NCBI GenBank assembly: GCA_017551865.1
Contig: JAFZKB010000030.1
Span: 186,001-250,000 of the forward strand
Source of the DNA: Clostridiales bacterium
GTDB lineage: Bacteria > Bacillota > Clostridia > Saccharofermentanales > Saccharofermentanaceae
DNA: 64,000 nucleotides
Reading direction: 5' to 3'
Shown: positions 28,463-38,111 of the stretch, piece by piece
Position numbering within the stretch: position 1 is the first letter of the stretch
Layout: every line of letters begins with the position of its first letter
The notes under the pieces: model-generated
Told to the model about the DNA's origin: nothing
The model's input: only the letters and a program-made list of their open reading frames with translations
Databases searched by the model: none
Translations under genes and position numbers: made by a program

Positions 28463-29332
28463 CTAAAGATCGAAAAGACTCATCTGCCTGTAGGGCTCCG
28501 GAAGATCCGAAAGATAGGAGAAGCATTGATCGGGGGTGGAAAGGATCCCGTTCTCCCTGCATTTTCGAATGAATAGAGCCATCAGCTCCTGATTCTTCGG
28601 GCTCGTGACTTCATAGGAATTTCCAAAGGTGTGGATGTATATGTTTTTCAGTCCAGGGTAATGCCGGTCAAGCGCCGCATAGAAATACTCCCTGTCTCCT
28701 TCCCGGAGCGTAAGTCCCATTCCAAAGCAGATGATGCCCTTGACACCAGCATCGATGCAGGCATCAAGTATCGCGCCGATATTCTCTTTGGTATCGTTAA
28801 GGAAAGGAAGGATCGGCGTCATCCAGACGACCGTCGGTATCCCTCTTTTCTGCATCTCTTTTAAGATCTCGATGCGCCGCTTCGTATTACAGACATTCGG
28901 CTCTAAGATCGAGCACATATCGTCGTCAAAAGTCGTCAGCGTCATCTGCACGACCGCCTTCGCTTTTTTATTGATCGATTCGAGAAGATCGATATCCCGA
29001 AGGATCCGGTCGGATTTCGTCTGCACCGCGACTCCGAAACCGTATCTGTCGATGACCTCAAGGCACTTTCTCATGAGGTGCAGGTCCTCTTCGCAGTGCA
29101 TATACGGATCGGACATCGAGCCGGTGCCGATCATGCAGTGTTTTCTTTTCGAGCGGAGGGCCTTTTCGAGAAGCTCGGGCGCATTCCTCTTCACTTCAAT
29201 GTCCTCGAAAGGATGCGTGAACTGATAACACACACTTCTGCTGTCACAGTAGATGCAGCCGTGGGTGCATCCGCGGTAGATATTCATGCCGTTTTGAGCT
29301 GACAGTATTCCTTTCGCATCCACAAAATGCAC
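28463..29332 (-). CDS. Radical SAM protein (spore photoproduct lyase-related / Rv2578c-like)
   Basis: A 289-residue protein with the 4Fe-4S radical SAM motif CTHGCIYC (Cys22, Cys26, Cys29) near the N-terminus, then the SAM-binding barrel: GTGSMSDPYMHCEEDLHLM and VAVQTKSDRILRDIDLL. This pattern fits the Rv2578c-type subfamily, often loosely called DNA repair photolyase or SPL-like. Actual substrate is unknown. It is divergent from the zinc-ribbon gene at 29482. A 14-bp palindrome lies between the likely promoter and the ATG. Confidence 0.85.
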   Translation of the reverse strand: MHFVDAKGILSAQNGMNIYRGCTHGCIYCDSRSVCYQFTHPFEDIEVKRNAPELLEKALRSKRKHCMIGTGSMSDPYMHCEEDLHLMRKCLEVIDRYGFGVAVQTKSDRILRDIDLLESINKKAKAVVQMTLTTFDDDMCSILEPNVCNTKRRIEILKEMQKRGIPTVVWMTPILPFLNDTKENIGAILDACIDAGVKGIICFGMGLTLREGDREYFYAALDRHYPGLKNIYIHTFGNSYEVTSPKNQELMALFIRKCRENGILSTPDQCFSYLSDLPEPYRQMSLFDL

Positions 29333-29352
29333 GCTGCTTCTCTCCTTTTAGA

Positions 29353-29366
29353 AAATACCGGTATTT
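29353..29366. promoter_or_regulatory. Perfect palindrome upstream of the radical SAM gene
   Basis: AAATACCGGTATTT, a perfect 14-bp dyad, sits about 20 bases before the ATG of the radical SAM gene. A possible -10 (TATACT, 29384-29389 on the minus strand) lies just upstream, so a repressor here would act downstream of the start site. No regulator can be named. Confidence 0.4.
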
Positions 29367-29416
29367 ATCTTCTTACCAATGCCAGTATAGCGCTTTAGAA
29401 GGACGAATAACAGCCC

Positions 29417-29445
29417 TTGATAAGGAGTAAAAAAACCGCTACCAT
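29417..29445 (+). promoter_or_regulatory. SigA-like promoter of the zinc-ribbon pair
   Basis: Plus strand: -35 TTGATA (29417-29422), 17-base spacer, -10 TACCAT (29440-29445). A start near 29452 excludes the in-frame ATG at 29449 and supports ATG 29482. Confidence 0.5.
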
Positions 29446-29481
29446 ACGATGTATAGGGTGGGTATTAGTGAGGTATTTTCT

Positions 29482-30417
29482 ATGGATCACTTAAGAAGTT
29501 ACACATGCAGCAAATGCGGCGGCGCCCTGATCGTTGATCAGGATCAGGCCATTTACGACTGCCCGTTCTGCGGAGCAAAATTCGATGTCATGGATTTTCA
29601 CGAAGAAGACGTTCTCCGCGACGGCCACAAGGCGCTTCGGAGAATGGAATTTCATGCGGCCGAGGATAAATTCCATTCGATCCTCCAAAAAGATCCGCAT
29701 GATTTTTCCGCGCTGAAAGGACTTGTCCTCTGCTCCGGAAAGATCAATTCCGACGAGTATATCCGCCGCGTGGAAAAGCTCGATAAATGCGACTGCGAAC
29801 AGCTCCGGGAGACCGTTTCTTTTGCCGAAGAAAGCGCCCTCCCCGAGAACAAAGAATATTTCGCACAGTTCCGGAAACTCCTTGCTCTTTCCGACGAGTA
29901 TCAGGAACTGGTGAAAGAGCAGAGCGAGCTTTCGACGAATCATAAAAAGGAGGCCAGAAGTATCCTCTCTATCAGCGACAGGCAGCAGAGAGAATCGGGA
30001 ATAGCTTCAAATCGCTACGATTCGGACAATCCCGTCGCATCGATCCTTTCCGATGACTCCAAGTACGGAAACCCCATGGATGACAGCGATACCTGGGGCG
30101 GGATCATCCTTGTTTTCCTGGCCATCGGAGGCGCGATCTTCTCGATATATAAAGCAGGGATTACCGGACTTCTCATCTTCGTTGGCATCGTGATACTGAT
30201 CTTCGTGATATGGCTTCTTTTCCTTTCTGCGTACAAGAAAGCAAAGGCACCTCATAAAGGAAAGATCAACGAGATCAGCTGGAAGATCAGGGAAGGAAAT
30301 GTCCGGCTTTCTGAGCTAAACGAAATCTATGCGGCCGAGTACGAAAAACTCAAAGAACTTGATCCGACGGTGAAACTCCGCGCGGATATGGATCAGAACA
30401 CACCTTCTTCGAACTAA
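29482..30417 (+). CDS. Zinc-ribbon membrane protein, first of a paralogous pair
   Basis: A 311-residue protein of unknown function. The zinc ribbon CSKCGGAL/CPFCGAKF (about residues 9-30) is followed by a helical TPR-like stretch (GHKALRRMEFHAAEDKFHSI, about 45-80) and two transmembrane helices (about 205-250). ATG 29482 follows TGAGG by eight bases. The next gene encodes a shorter relative with the same ribbon and repeat but no membrane segment, 14 bases downstream, so this is a tandem duplication. Confidence 0.75.
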   Translation: MDHLRSYTCSKCGGALIVDQDQAIYDCPFCGAKFDVMDFHEEDVLRDGHKALRRMEFHAAEDKFHSILQKDPHDFSALKGLVLCSGKINSDEYIRRVEKLDKCDCEQLRETVSFAEESALPENKEYFAQFRKLLALSDEYQELVKEQSELSTNHKKEARSILSISDRQQRESGIASNRYDSDNPVASILSDDSKYGNPMDDSDTWGGIILVFLAIGGAIFSIYKAGITGLLIFVGIVILIFVIWLLFLSAYKKAKAPHKGKINEISWKIREGNVRLSELNEIYAAEYEKLKELDPTVKLRADMDQNTPSSN

Positions 30418-30431
30418 GGGAGGATACGGAT

Positions 30432-31196
30432 ATGGCAGAGGAAAAGATCATCAAATGCGGAAAATGCGGAGCCGATCTGATTCGGGATACGGAGCGGCAG
30501 CTCTACCGTTGTGACTTCTGCGGAGTCGCCTACGGCTTCTCTCTTGGCGGAGATCTTATGGAGAAAGCGAAGCACTCCTTATCGCTTCGTGAATATGCAG
30601 ATGCGGATCTTCTTTATTCGCACATCCTCACCTGGGACCAGACAAATCTCGAGGCGCTCCGCGGGCGTGTCCTCTGTGCGGGAAGGATCAACAGCATCAG
30701 CGATATCCGGAATACCGGCGGTATGAGCGGCGCCCGGAGAGATGCGATCACGAAGCGCTGTAATGAAGCGATGCTGGTTCTTTCGGACGAGAAAAAGGAG
30801 TATTTCGGTCTCATTAAGAAAGCGGTAGATGTGCAATGCCAGATCGAACTGATCGATAGAAGGACAAAGCCGCTTACGAAAAAGCGCGATAAAATTCAGG
30901 ACGAAGTGGTCTCCGTGGATTCCCGCTTAGTGGAACAGGAGTACAGACAAAGACGCGAAAGCTACCGGAATTTCTCTATTACCGGCTATCTCATCGACCG
31001 TGCATTCGACAGCATTCTGGGCGAATCGACGACTCCGGAATCGGTCAGGAGCACTCAGGACACTTCAGAGATCATGCACAGCTCGGCAAGCAACGTTTCC
31101 CGGAAGATCTCCTCCTATCAGTCGAAAAAACTGGATCTCAGCACGAGAATGAGTGCATATATGAAGAGGATCGCCGAAATAGAATCGGAGTTTTAG
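30432..31196 (+). CDS. Zinc-ribbon protein, second of a paralogous pair
   Basis: A 254-residue soluble protein. The ribbon is CGKCGADLI/CDFCGVAY (about residues 9-36), then a region matching its upstream neighbour (KHSLSLREYADADLLYSHIL and LEALRGRVLCAGRIN), then coiled-coil helices (about 125-165 and 215-254). Function is unknown. Its stop codon overlaps the trpA stop on the opposite strand (31193-31196). Confidence 0.75.
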   Translation: MAEEKIIKCGKCGADLIRDTERQLYRCDFCGVAYGFSLGGDLMEKAKHSLSLREYADADLLYSHILTWDQTNLEALRGRVLCAGRINSISDIRNTGGMSGARRDAITKRCNEAMLVLSDEKKEYFGLIKKAVDVQCQIELIDRRTKPLTKKRDKIQDEVVSVDSRLVEQEYRQRRESYRNFSITGYLIDRAFDSILGESTTPESVRSTQDTSEIMHSSASNVSRKISSYQSKKLDLSTRMSAYMKRIAEIESEF

Positions 31197-31963
31197 TTCA
31201 TCGCTTCCTTCATACTCTTAACATATTCGCCGACATGGGACGGTGCATCTTTTCCGTACTGCTCGACGATCTTGACGATCGCGGATCCGACGATAGCGCC
31301 GTCGCTGATTTTACTCATAGCCGCGGCCTGTTCGGGCTTGCTGATACCAAAGCCGATCGCCACAGGGGTCTTCGTGACACTGCGAATCTGTTCGACGATT
31401 GAAGACAGGTCGGTCGTTATATCCGTTCTTGTGCCGGTGACACCGAGGCTGCTGACCAGATAGATGAAGCCTTCCGCTTCTTTGGCGATCATCCCGATAC
31501 GGTTTTCCGAAGTCGGCGCGATCAGAGAGATGAAGTCCACACCGTGGGCGTTACAGATCGGCTGGAAGTCTTCTTTTTCTTCAAAAGGCACGTCCGGCAA
31601 GATGATTCCGTCGATACCGACCTCTTCGCATGTGCCGATGAACTTTTCAGAACCATAGGAGAATACGACATTGGCATAGGTCATAAAGACCATCGGAACG
31701 GTAACATCTTTTCGAAGCTCTCTTACGAGTTCGAAAACATCTTTCGTCTTCACTCCCCCGGCAAGTGCGCGGATATTCGCGCCCTGGATCACGGGACCTT
31801 CCGCTGTCGGATCGGAAAACGGGATACCCAGCTCGATGAGATCCGCTCCGTTTTTCACAGCTTCTCTTACGCAGGCCGCCGTGGTCACTAGATCCGGGTC
31901 TCCGCAGGTGATAAATGCGATAAATGCTTTTCCGTTGGAAAAGGCGTTACTGATTTTACTCAT
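31193..31963 (-). CDS. trpA: Tryptophan synthase alpha chain
   Basis: A 256-residue TIM-barrel enzyme that cleaves indole-3-glycerol phosphate to indole and glyceraldehyde 3-phosphate and channels indole to Trp[20 protein letters not shown] carries the catalytic Glu/Asp pair, and [11 protein letters not shown] binds phosphate. ATG 31963 overlaps the trpB stop by 8 bases (ATGAGTAA); the longer frame from 31999 is not needed. Last gene of the operon, with its stop overlapping a convergent gene. Confidence 0.97.
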   Translation of the reverse strand: MSKISNAFSNGKAFIAFITCGDPDLVTTAACVREAVKNGADLIELGIPFSDPTAEGPVIQGANIRALAGGVKTKDVFELVRELRKDVTVPMVFMTYANVVFSYGSEKFIGTCEEVGIDGIILPDVPFEEKEDFQPICNAHGVDFISLIAPTSENRIGMIAKEAEGFIYLVSSLGVTGTRTDITTDLSSIVEQIRSVTKTPVAIGFGISKPEQAAAMSKISDGAIVGSAIVKIVEQYGKDAPSHVGEYVKSMKEAMN

Positions 31964-33146
31964 GGATATCCTCCCCTCTGTAGCGGGCGATCGCGGCACA
32001 GTCCTTGTCGCCGCGGCCGGAAATAGTCACTACGATGATCTTATCTTTTTCCATCGTAGGCGCGAGCTTTCTCGCATAGGCAACGGCATGCGCCGACTCG
32101 ATGGCCGGGATGATGCCTTCCATCTTCGAGAGGTACTCGAAGGCCTGTACAGCTTCTTCGTCCGTGACCGGCACATACTGTGCACGGCCGATATCGTGAA
32201 GGTGTGCATGCTCCGGTCCGACGCCCGGGTAATCCAATCCGGCGGAGATGGAATAGACCGGTGCGATCTGACCGTCCTCGTCCTGGCAGAAATAGGACTT
32301 CATGCCGTGGAAAATGCCGAGTTTACCGGTATTCACGGTCGCTGCCGTTTCAAATGTATCGATGCCCCGTCCGGCCGCTTCGCAGCCGATGAGCTGTACG
32401 TCCTTATCTTCGATGAAGTGGTAAAAAGATCCGATCGCGTTACTTCCGCCGCCGACGCAGGCAAGGACCGCGTCCGGAAGACGTCCTTCTTTTTCCATCA
32501 TCTGCTCTTTGATCTCCTTACTGATGACCGCCTGGAAATCACGGACGATCGTCGGGAACGGATGCGGTCCCATAACGGAACCCAGGCAGTAATGCGTATC
32601 GGAGATACGAGTCGTCCATTCGCGCATCGCCTCGGAAACGGCATCCTTCAGTGTTCTCGTTCCGGTCTTGACCGGGATGACCGTCGCTCCGAGAAGGCGC
32701 ATGCGGTAAACGTTCAGCGCCTGACGGATCGTGTCCTCTTCGCCCATGAATACGACACATTCCATGCCGAAAAGCGCTGCCGCCGTTGCTGTGGCGACAC
32801 CGTGCTGGCCGGCACCGGTCTCGGCGATCAGGCGGGTCTTGCCCATCTTTTTAGCAAGGAGCGCCTGGCCCAGTACATTATTTACTTTATGCGCACCGGT
32901 GTGGTTGAGATCTTCTCTTTTGAGGTAGATCTTCGCGCCGCCGAGATCCTTCGTCATCTTCTCCGCATAGTAAAGACGCGACGGACGGTTCGCATATTCA
33001 TTGAAAAGATCGCTGAGTTCTTTATTGAACTGCGGATCGTTCTTATAGTGGTTATACGCTTCTTCTAGTTCGATCACGGCATTCATCAAGGTCTCCGGAA
33101 TATACTGACCGCCGTGGATACCGAAGCGTCCTGCTGGATTCGTCAT
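31956..33146 (-). CDS. trpB: Tryptophan synthase beta chain
   Basis: A 396-residue PLP enzyme joining indole and serine into tryptophan. [15 protein letters not shown] carries the PLP lysine, with [19 protein letters not shown] and [12 protein letters not shown] as further cofactor motifs. The sequence is of the standard TrpB1 type that partners TrpA. It follows trpF by 29 bases and overlaps trpA. Confidence 0.98.
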   Translation of the reverse strand: MTNPAGRFGIHGGQYIPETLMNAVIELEEAYNHYKNDPQFNKELSDLFNEYANRPSRLYYAEKMTKDLGGAKIYLKREDLNHTGAHKVNNVLGQALLAKKMGKTRLIAETGAGQHGVATATAAALFGMECVVFMGEEDTIRQALNVYRMRLLGATVIPVKTGTRTLKDAVSEAMREWTTRISDTHYCLGSVMGPHPFPTIVRDFQAVISKEIKEQMMEKEGRLPDAVLACVGGGSNAIGSFYHFIEDKDVQLIGCEAAGRGIDTFETAATVNTGKLGIFHGMKSYFCQDEDGQIAPVYSISAGLDYPGVGPEHAHLHDIGRAQYVPVTDEEAVQAFEYLSKMEGIIPAIESAHAVAYARKLAPTMEKDKIIVVTISGRGDKDCAAIARYRGEDIHE

Positions 33147-33175
33147 AAGATTTCTCCTCCCGTCTATTCTCCTGT

Positions 33176-33793
33176 TTACGCGTTTCGCACCGCGTTCACG
33201 AAGTCTTTCATCTTCTTTTCGTCCTTGTGCCCGTCTGTCTCCAGATTCGAGCTTACATCTACGGCAAAAGCACCTGTCTCGAGGATCGCTTCTGCTACAT
33301 TTTCACTGTCGAGTCCTCCTGCGAGGAAATACTCTCTCGAAAAGCCTTTCAGCAGGCTCCAGTCGAAAACTTCTCCCGACCCTGCGCCCGAGTCGATCAA
33401 GACATAGTCGCAGGAACTTTTTTCCGCCCGTCTCAGGACTTCTTCCGCCGATTGCCCGGAACGGATCTGGAAAGCCTGGATCAGGGGCTTATCTGTCAGC
33501 GCACGAAGCGAGGCGATATATTCTTCGTCTTCATGCCCGTGAAGCTGTGCGATGTCGATTATACCACGTGAAAGGAGTTCCGACACCGTCTCGATCGGCG
33601 CGTCAACAAAAACACCGACGGCCTTGATCTTCGGTTCCAATATCATGCGCAGTGCGCTTGCCCTCTCAAAAGAAACACAGCGGCGGCTCTTTTCGAAAAA
33701 GACAAAACCGACATAATCGGGGCGAAGCTTATTTGCCGCTTCGATATCTTCCGGTCTTGAAAGACCGCAGATCTTGATTTTCGTCGTACTCAT
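33176..33793 (-). CDS. trpF: Phosphoribosylanthranilate isomerase
   Basis: A 205-residue TIM-barrel enzyme of the third tryptophan step. [15 protein letters not shown] carries the catalytic cysteine; [16 protein letters not shown] and the late [11 protein letters not shown] phosphate-binding region match the family. It begins 4 bases after trpC and is separate rather than fused to it. Confidence 0.96.
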   Translation of the reverse strand: MSTTKIKICGLSRPEDIEAANKLRPDYVGFVFFEKSRRCVSFERASALRMILEPKIKAVGVFVDAPIETVSELLSRGIIDIAQLHGHEDEEYIASLRALTDKPLIQAFQIRSGQSAEEVLRRAEKSSCDYVLIDSGAGSGEVFDWSLLKGFSREYFLAGGLDSENVAEAILETGAFAVDVSSNLETDGHKDEKKMKDFVNAVRNA

Positions 33794-33797
33794 AAGC

Positions 33798-34583
33798 TTA
33801 CCTCTGCCCGCGAAGCTCTCTCAGTTTTTCCGTCTTGTCGGGAGCTCTCATCAATGTCTCTCCGACGAGTACGGCATCGGCTCCGATCTCCCGCAGAGCC
33901 TTTACATCTTCTGCTGTTTTCACGCCGCTTTCGCTGACGAAGAGCACATCTTCCGGAATCAGCTGGCGGAGCCTTCTGCTGTTTTCCGTATCCACAGAAA
34001 AGTCCTTGAGGTTTCGGTTATTGACGCCGATGACACGGGCTCCGATCCTAAGTGCGGCCTTCACCTCTTCTTCATTGTGGGTTTCCACGAGTGCGGAAAG
34101 TCCGAGCGAATCTGCGACCGCGAGATACTCGGCCGCCGTCTTTTCCTTCAGGATCGACATGATCAGAAGGACGGCCGACGCGCCCAGGGCTCTGGCTTCG
34201 TAGATCATGTAGGGATCTACGGTGAAGTCCTTTCGAAGGCAGGGGATCTTCACGTTATACGAGATCTGCTGCAGGTACTGGTCCGAGCCTAAGAACCACT
34301 TCGGCTCCGTAAGGACGGAAATGGCATCGGCACCAGCTTTTTCGTAATCCTTCGCGATCTCCAGATACGGGAACTCGGGAGCGATCAGGCCCTTTGAGGG
34401 AGATGCCTTTTTGCATTCGCAGATAAAGGCGATGTCCTCACTTCCGGAAAGGGCCTTCTCAAAAGCGAATTCCGGATCTTTTACCGTCTCGGCAAAAGCC
34501 TTGAGGTCCGAAAGCGGGACCTTCTTCTTCGAGATGGCTACACGTTCTGCGGCATGTTCGGCCAGGCGGTCAAGGATCGTCAT
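33798..34583 (-). CDS. trpC: Indole-3-glycerol phosphate synthase
   Basis: A 261-residue TIM-barrel enzyme. FICECKKASPSKGLI holds the catalytic Lys/Glu, with CLRKDFTVDPYMIYEARALG, LVETHNEEE, IGVNNRNLKDF and SESGV as expected for the family. It lies 3 bases after trpD. Confidence 0.97.
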   Translation of the reverse strand: MTILDRLAEHAAERVAISKKKVPLSDLKAFAETVKDPEFAFEKALSGSEDIAFICECKKASPSKGLIAPEFPYLEIAKDYEKAGADAISVLTEPKWFLGSDQYLQQISYNVKIPCLRKDFTVDPYMIYEARALGASAVLLIMSILKEKTAAEYLAVADSLGLSALVETHNEEEVKAALRIGARVIGVNNRNLKDFSVDTENSRRLRQLIPEDVLFVSESGVKTAEDVKALREIGADAVLVGETLMRAPDKTEKLRELRGQR

Positions 34584-34586
34584 AGG

Positions 34587-35612
34587 TTATGCCTCCGGAC
34601 GGTTGCTGACTTCGATCAGCTTAGCCAGCGTTTCTTTTGCCTTGCCGGAATCGATGATCTCTGCAGCGAGCTTAACGCCGTCCTTCATGGAAGAGGCCTT
34701 GCCGCCGATATAAAGCGATGCACCTGCGTTCAGAAGGACTGCATCACGCTTCGGGCCCTTCACACCATCGAGGATATCTCTGGTGATCTGTGCATTCTCT
34801 TCCGGCGTGCCGCCAACGAGTTCGTCCTTCGAGCAGGTGGTGAAACCGAAATCTTCCGGTCTGATGGTCGTCGTTCTGAACCAGCCGTCGTTGATCTCGC
34901 AGATCTTGGTCGGGCAGCTCATGGAGATCTCATCGAGCTTATCCATGCCGTAAACGACCATGCCGCGCTTGACACCGAGGTCAACAAGCACCTGTGCCAG
35001 CGGCTCTACGAGATATTCATCATATACGCCGAGGAGCTGCATAGAGGGCTTTCCGGGGTTCGTCAGAGGCCCTAGGATATTAAATACGGTTCTAAATCCG
35101 AGTTCTTTTCGGATCGCACCGACATACTTCATGGAAGAGTGATACTTCTGTGCAAAGAAGAAGCACATGCCGACTTCTTTCAAAAGCTCGACGCAGCGCT
35201 CCGGGCTCTGCTGGATGTTGACGCCAAGTGCTTCGAGGCAGTCCGCGGTACCGCACTTACTGGAAGCGGCACGATTACCGTGCTTTGCGACCTTCATTCC
35301 GCCGGCGGCAGCCACGATCGCGGATGTTGTGGAGATGTTGAAAGAACCTGCGTTGTCTCCGCCGGTACCGACGATCTCGAAGATGTCCATGCCGGTCTCT
35401 ACCTGTGTTGCGTGCTCACGCATGGCGGCTGCGCAGCCTGCGATCTCCGCGGTGGTTTCTGCTCTGGCGCTCTTTGTGGAAAGGGCCGCCAGGAATGCGG
35501 CATTCTGTGTGGCGGAGGTCTCGCCGCTCATAATCTCGTTCATGACCGCGTATGCTTCGTCATAGGTGAGGTCTTCTTTACTTACAATCTTAACAATAGC
35601 TTCTTTAATCAT
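34587..35612 (-). CDS. trpD: Anthranilate phosphoribosyltransferase
   Basis: A 341-residue enzyme attaching phosphoribose to anthranilate. The PRPP-binding loop is [18 protein letters not shown] and the anthranilate site [20 protein letters not shown]. It is separate from trpG here. A 112-base gap (35613-35724) separates it from trpG; that gap is G+C-rich with short inverted repeats and no gene. Confidence 0.97.
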   Translation of the reverse strand: MIKEAIVKIVSKEDLTYDEAYAVMNEIMSGETSATQNAAFLAALSTKSARAETTAEIAGCAAAMREHATQVETGMDIFEIVGTGGDNAGSFNISTTSAIVAAAGGMKVAKHGNRAASSKCGTADCLEALGVNIQQSPERCVELLKEVGMCFFFAQKYHSSMKYVGAIRKELGFRTVFNILGPLTNPGKPSMQLLGVYDEYLVEPLAQVLVDLGVKRGMVVYGMDKLDEISMSCPTKICEINDGWFRTTTIRPEDFGFTTCSKDELVGGTPEENAQITRDILDGVKGPKRDAVLLNAGASLYIGGKASSMKDGVKLAAEIIDSGKAKETLAKLIEVSNRPEA

Positions 35613-35724
35613 TTTCGTTATCTCCTTTAATCATTTGATCCCGCGTTCGGCGGGTTATTTCTATTTATCGTGTCCGCGCCGCATTGGCCGGCTCATCTTC
35701 GTTATCGCCGCGCGCGGCGGGCGT

Positions 35725-36291
35725 TCATCGGAGGAAGTTCTCGAGTATCTTCTTTCCGATCGGGGTCAGAATCGACTCCGGATGGAACTGCACGCCGTAG
35801 ATCGGGTACTGCTGATGTTCCACAGCCATGACCTCGCCGTCGCCAAGGGTCCTCGCGGTGACTTTGAGCTCCGAAGGAAGTGTCTTCTCATCTACTGCCA
35901 ACGAGTGATATCTTGCCACCTGCGCCGTCTTCGGGCAATGCTTAAACAGGAGAGCGTTAATATCCAGTTCAGTTTCTGAACGTTTTCCGTGCATCAGCTC
36001 TTTTGCATAGGTAACGGTCGCGCCATATGCCGCGCAGATCGCCTGATGGCCGAGGCACACGCCCAGGGTCGGGATCTCTTTACTTATGGTCTTTGCGACC
36101 TCCATAATGACCCCGGCATCTTCCGGTCTTCCCGGTCCCGGAGAAAGGATGATCCTTCTCGGGTTAAGCGCTTTGATTTCATCTACAGTCATCTCATCGT
36201 TACGGATCACCTTGATGTCCGGGTCGATGGTGCCGACGAGCTGGTAAAGGTTATAGGAAAAACTGTCGTAGTTATCAATAAGCAGGATCAT
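35725..36291 (-). CDS. trpG: Anthranilate synthase component II (glutamine amidotransferase)
   Basis: A 188-residue class I glutaminase that feeds ammonia to TrpE. The nucleophile is in GVCLGHQAI and the His-Glu pair in GVQFHPESI; LSPGPGRPED is the oxyanion strand. Its start overlaps the trpE stop by 4 bases (ATGA). It could also serve folate synthesis as PabA, but the context is tryptophan. Confidence 0.96.
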   Translation of the reverse strand: MILLIDNYDSFSYNLYQLVGTIDPDIKVIRNDEMTVDEIKALNPRRIILSPGPGRPEDAGVIMEVAKTISKEIPTLGVCLGHQAICAAYGATVTYAKELMHGKRSETELDINALLFKHCPKTAQVARYHSLAVDEKTLPSELKVTARTLGDGEVMAVEHQQYPIYGVQFHPESILTPIGKKILENFLR

Positions 36292-37781
36292 AAGTCAGCC
36301 TCCTGTGCAAGTTCGAGAGCGCGAAGCGAAGCTTTGGCCTTGTTCAAGCACTCCTGGTATTCCTTTTCCGGATCGGAGTCGGCCACGATGCCGGCACCGG
36401 ATCTGACGAATACTTTTCCGTTCTTCTTATAGGCGATCCGTATCGCGATACAGGTGTCCATGTTGCCGGTGAAATCGATGTAACCAATCGCACCGCCGTA
36501 GATGCCGCGCTTGTTGTTCTCAAGTTCGGCGATGAGCTGGCAGGCGCGGATCTTCGGCGCCCCCGATAGTGTTCCGGCCGGAAGGACTGCGGCGATGGCA
36601 TCGAGTGCGTCGTGTTCCGGGCGGATCACGCCGCGCACGGTCGAGCCGATGTGCATGACGTGGGAGAATCTCTCAATGGAGTGAAGTTTCTCGACTTCAA
36701 CGGAACCGAAGTTACTGATCTTACCCAAGTCGTTTCTTCCGAGGTCAACAAGCATATTGTGCTCGGCCAGTTCTTTTGGATCGGAAAGAAGATCTACTTC
36801 AAGGGCCATATCCTCGGCACGGGTCGCGCCTCTCGGACGTGTTCCCGCCAGCGGGAAGGTATGCAGCACGCCGTTTTCCAGTTTTACGAGCGTCTCCGGA
36901 GATGCACCGGCGACCTCAACATCCGTTCCCGAGAAATAGAACATATAAGGAGACGGGTTGATCGTGCGGAGCACGCGGTAGGTATTGAGGAGACTTCCTT
37001 CAAAAGGCGCCTCAAGACGGTTGGAAAGAACGATCTGAAAGATATCTCCCTCGAAGATGTGATGCTTGCCCTTCTCTACCATTTCACAGAACTGATCTTT
37101 TTCAAAGAGCGCCTTGACCTCACCTAAGAGCTTTCCGGGCTTTTCTTCGGACTTTTCGCCGTTATGGATCAGATCCGAGAGCTTGTGAAGAGTAGCGACA
37201 GCCGCCTCATAGTTCTTTTCGATCTGCTCCTCGGAAAGTGTGTTCTTACCATCGGTGATCTTCATGTTCTCAATAAGAACGATCTTCTGCTTTAAGTTAT
37301 CGAAGGCAATGACCTTGTCAAAGAGCATCAGGTCAACGTCCTTAAATTCCTCGGAATCTTCGACGTCGGCTCTTACTGTCGGCTCGCTGTAGCCGAGATA
37401 ATCATAGGAGAAATAACCGACCAGACCACCGGTAAAGGACGGCAGATAAGGAAGTCTCGGGCTTTGATATTCGGAAAGGATATCACGGAGCACACTTTCC
37501 GGATCTTCGGTGTGGATCGTCTCCTCCCCGATCGTCATGTCCCCGTTACTGCAGGTGATCGACAGTTTCGGTTCAAAGCCCAGGAATGTGTAGCGGCCCC
37601 ATGTCTCATCCGCCTGTGCGGACTCGAGCATGTAGCAGTGAGTCGAGACGTTCTTTAAAATGCGCATGGTCTCGATCGGGGTAGTGAAGTCGGAAAGGAT
37701 CTCGCAGCTTACCGGAACTACGCTGTACTTCCCTGTCTTTGCGAATTCTTTTACCTCTTCCAGTTTCGGCAAAATCTTCAT
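36288..37781 (-). CDS. trpE: Anthranilate synthase component I
   Basis: A 497-residue chorismate-using enzyme. The N-terminal tryptophan feedback site includes MLESAQADETWGRYTFLG; the catalytic domain shows FSGTDVEVAGASPETLVKL, AGTRPRGATRAED, DLGRNDLGKIS and the late GAGIVADSDPEKEYQE. ATG 37781 follows AGAAGGAGGAC. It is the first gene of trpEGDCFBA, directly behind the T-box leader. Confidence 0.97.
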   Translation of the reverse strand: MKILPKLEEVKEFAKTGKYSVVPVSCEILSDFTTPIETMRILKNVSTHCYMLESAQADETWGRYTFLGFEPKLSITCSNGDMTIGEETIHTEDPESVLRDILSEYQSPRLPYLPSFTGGLVGYFSYDYLGYSEPTVRADVEDSEEFKDVDLMLFDKVIAFDNLKQKIVLIENMKITDGKNTLSEEQIEKNYEAAVATLHKLSDLIHNGEKSEEKPGKLLGEVKALFEKDQFCEMVEKGKHHIFEGDIFQIVLSNRLEAPFEGSLLNTYRVLRTINPSPYMFYFSGTDVEVAGASPETLVKLENGVLHTFPLAGTRPRGATRAEDMALEVDLLSDPKELAEHNMLVDLGRNDLGKISNFGSVEVEKLHSIERFSHVMHIGSTVRGVIRPEHDALDAIAAVLPAGTLSGAPKIRACQLIAELENNKRGIYGGAIGYIDFTGNMDTCIAIRIAYKKNGKVFVRSGAGIVADSDPEKEYQECLNKAKASLRALELAQEADL

Positions 37782-37813
37782 TTTTGTCCTCCTTCTTCTG
37801 TTCGAGGGGGAAC

Positions 37814-37849
37814 AAAAAAGCCCTCGACAGTCTTATTTCTGTCAAGGGC
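37814..37849 (-). terminator. T-box-controlled terminator before trpE
   Basis: Minus strand: stem GCCCTTGACAG / CTGTCGAGGGC (11 bp, one wobble), 8-base loop, then six T residues. It stands 32 bases before the trpE ATG and is the regulated terminator of the leader. Confidence 0.9.
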
Positions 37850-38105
37850 GAATGTACAACTTCTGCACTATCCGCGGTGCCACCTTGTTTCACGGTATGA
37901 CCCGTGCTCTTAGCGAGATACCAACATATCCCCGTCAATTTACGTCTGACTAAACGTCGCAGAATACTCTGGGTTTTCCATTTGACTGCGCCCTCAGCGG
38001 TCCATTTGACAACTTGTTTCTCACCTGATTCTCAGCATCGCAGGTTCTCTGTAGAGGCATCACTGCCGTTATCTCCGCGTCAACGGTTTGTTCCATATTC
38101 AATTA
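37814..38105 (-). promoter_or_regulatory. T-box leader of the trp operon
   Basis: An untranslated leader of about 290 bases. The T-box core AAGGTGGCACCGCGG is at 37872-37886 (minus strand), the element that pairs with the uncharged tRNA acceptor end. A long upstream stem I region contains CTGAGAATCAGG, and a TGG in the expected specifier area (38002-38004) fits tRNA-Trp; that assignment is tentative because GTCAAATGGA occurs twice (also about 37977-37986). A terminator follows the T-box. Uncharged tRNA-Trp would favour the antiterminator and expression of trpEGDCFBA. Confidence 0.9.
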
Positions 38106-38111
38106 TCTGCG

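Noticed and set aside
31836..33068. Plus-strand frame opposite trpB
   Set aside because: Antisense shadow of a gene with intact PLP motifs.
35613..35724. Possible small gene between trpD and trpG
   Set aside because: No frame with a ribosome site; only G+C-rich short inverted repeats are seen.
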